A stretch of 39,721 bases of DNA from Arthrobacter sp. RIT-PI-e. GTDB lineage: Bacteria > Actinomycetota > Actinomycetes > Actinomycetales > Micrococcaceae. A program made the translations under genes and the position numbers. The notes under the pieces are model-generated. The model was not told the DNA's origin, did not search any database, and saw nothing but the letters and a program-made list of their open reading frames with translations. This document shows, piece after piece, positions 35,975-39,721 of this stretch. The stretch is taken from positions 1 to 39,721 of the forward strand of contig NZ_LGIU01000063.1 in NCBI RefSeq assembly GCF_001187915.1. Reading direction: 5' to 3'. Numbering within the stretch: position 1 is the stretch's first letter; each line of letters begins with the position of its first letter.

Positions 35975-36289
35975 TCGTGTTACCGTCCCTGACCGGTGTC
36001 CACCGTGTCCGGGCCGTGTCCTACCCCCCTTTTGTGGGTGGGGTGGGGTGGCCGGTGGTGGTGTCGGTCGGGTGGTAAGTCTGTGGGTTACAACATGTAT
36101 TCAGTTGTGGTGTTGTGGTTCACCTGGGTGGTGCAGGTGGTGTGTTCCCTGGTTGTTGGTCGGGAACCGCATAGTGGACGCGTAGCATGTGATCTTCACG
36201 TCACCCCGTGTGTCACCGGTGGGCTTCGTTCCTGGTACCTCGTTGCCGGGGTGCCGGGTTTCTGCTTGTGGTGGGGGTGGGTGTGTGGT
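35975..36289 (-). other. 23S-5S internal spacer
   Basis: About 315 bp rich in G and T on the plus strand, with no tRNA cloverleaf and no believable gene. It is the transcribed spacer of the rRNA operon. Confidence 0.7.
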
Positions 36290-39445
<3,156 letters not shown>

Positions 39446-39689
39446 ACAAAGATCAAAAACATATCGAGAAAATCAGGAACGATCCGAAGACCGAAACCAG
39501 ATTTATCTTAGAAATTGCTTCTTTTTAAGATGCTCGCGTCCACTATGCAGTTCTCAACCAACAACCCCAACACACCCCCACACACCCTCCCGGAGAACAC
39601 CGGAAGACCCCGAACCCGGGGACACGTGCGCAAGACCTGCGCGGGAACACCAGAAACAACCGAACCCCCTCCACCCCACACCCCAGCAC
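39446..39689 (-). other. 16S-23S internal spacer (partial)
   Basis: The 244 bases before the 23S start have the AT-rich look of a micrococcal spacer on the minus strand, including GGTTGAGAACTGCATAGTGG, a boxA-like antitermination region, and GAGCATCTTAAAAAGAAGC. No tRNA is present, as usual in actinobacterial spacers. The 16S gene lies outside the window. Confidence 0.7.
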
Positions 39690-39721
39690 CCGCCTCTTAT
39701 ACCCATCTGACGCCGCCGCGG
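39690..39721. other. Probable Nextera adapter remnant at the contig end
   Basis: CTCTTATACCCATCTGACGC (39694-39713) differs by one base from the transposase mosaic-end and read-1 adapter CTCTTATACACATCTGACGC, and the following GCCGCCGCGG resembles the next adapter bases. This is best read as untrimmed adapter at an assembly end, not genome. Confidence 0.8.

Noticed and set aside
39446..39689. tRNA-Ile or tRNA-Ala in the 16S-23S spacer
   Set aside because: No cloverleaf or TTCAAnTCC-type T-loop was found in the visible part; actinobacterial spacers usually lack tRNAs.

Overview
The window is about 40 kb of high-GC actinobacterial chromosome. Gene content and order suggest Micrococcales, probably Micrococcaceae. 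The supporting signs are a mycothione reductase, a GarA/OdhI-type FHA protein, an FtsR-type MerR regulator, and a gene order that matches two Mycobacterium tuberculosis neighbourhoods from memory (Rv1691-Rv1713 and Rv1826-Rv1830). The right edge looks like a contig end: it stops inside the 16S-23S spacer, and its last ~32 bases resemble an Illumina Nextera adapter.

Layout from the left. (1) 1-4613: the start of a ROK glucokinase (-), a long-chain acyl-CoA ligase (+), mycothione reductase (-) and an orphan ParA-like ATPase (+). (2) 4622-7627, all minus: gcvH, garA, ftsR-like merR, a bifunctional-nuclease-family gene and a second merR, an actinobacterial regulatory and central-metabolism cluster. 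(3) 7762-7874: tRNA-Pro(GGG) with an encoded CCA and a perfect 15-bp terminator hairpin. (4) 7951-15418, all minus: parA, scpA, scpB, an RluB-type pseudouridine synthase, tyrA, cmk and der, with several overlapping or coupled junctions. It joins chromosome segregation, rRNA modification, tyrosine synthesis and ribosome assembly. (5) 15640-24318: a carboxylate block with dctA (-) divergent from a DcuS/DcuR-type two-component system (+), then a GntR regulator, prpD, prpB and prpC (+). The methylcitrate cycle turns propionyl-CoA and oxaloacetate into succinate and pyruvate, and DctA imports C4-dicarboxylates, so the block is metabolically coherent. It sits between xerD and parA. (6) 24279-35103, all minus: a TPR-like protein, a HAD-IIA phosphatase, a small conserved protein, tlyA, nadK, recN, pyrG, ADP-ribose pyrophosphatase, xerD and a second Nudix gene. 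Start/stop overlaps are frequent, so this is probably one long transcription unit. (7) 35811-39721, minus: the 3' part of an rRNA operon (23S, 5S, terminator-like hairpin) and part of the 16S-23S spacer.

Most of the window is conserved housekeeping sequence, and I see no CRISPR array, prophage, insertion sequence, toxin-antitoxin or defence system. The observations most worth checking are: a XerD-like recombinase in which two of six active-site positions are substituted (Lys to Arg, His to Gln); the dct-prp block with recognisable candidate operators (a CRP-type palindrome at 17165-17178, and TGTATACA-type sites around a promoter at 19848-19876); the adapter-like contig end; and several unusual starts or small repeats. 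All family calls come from reading motifs, not from database searches.
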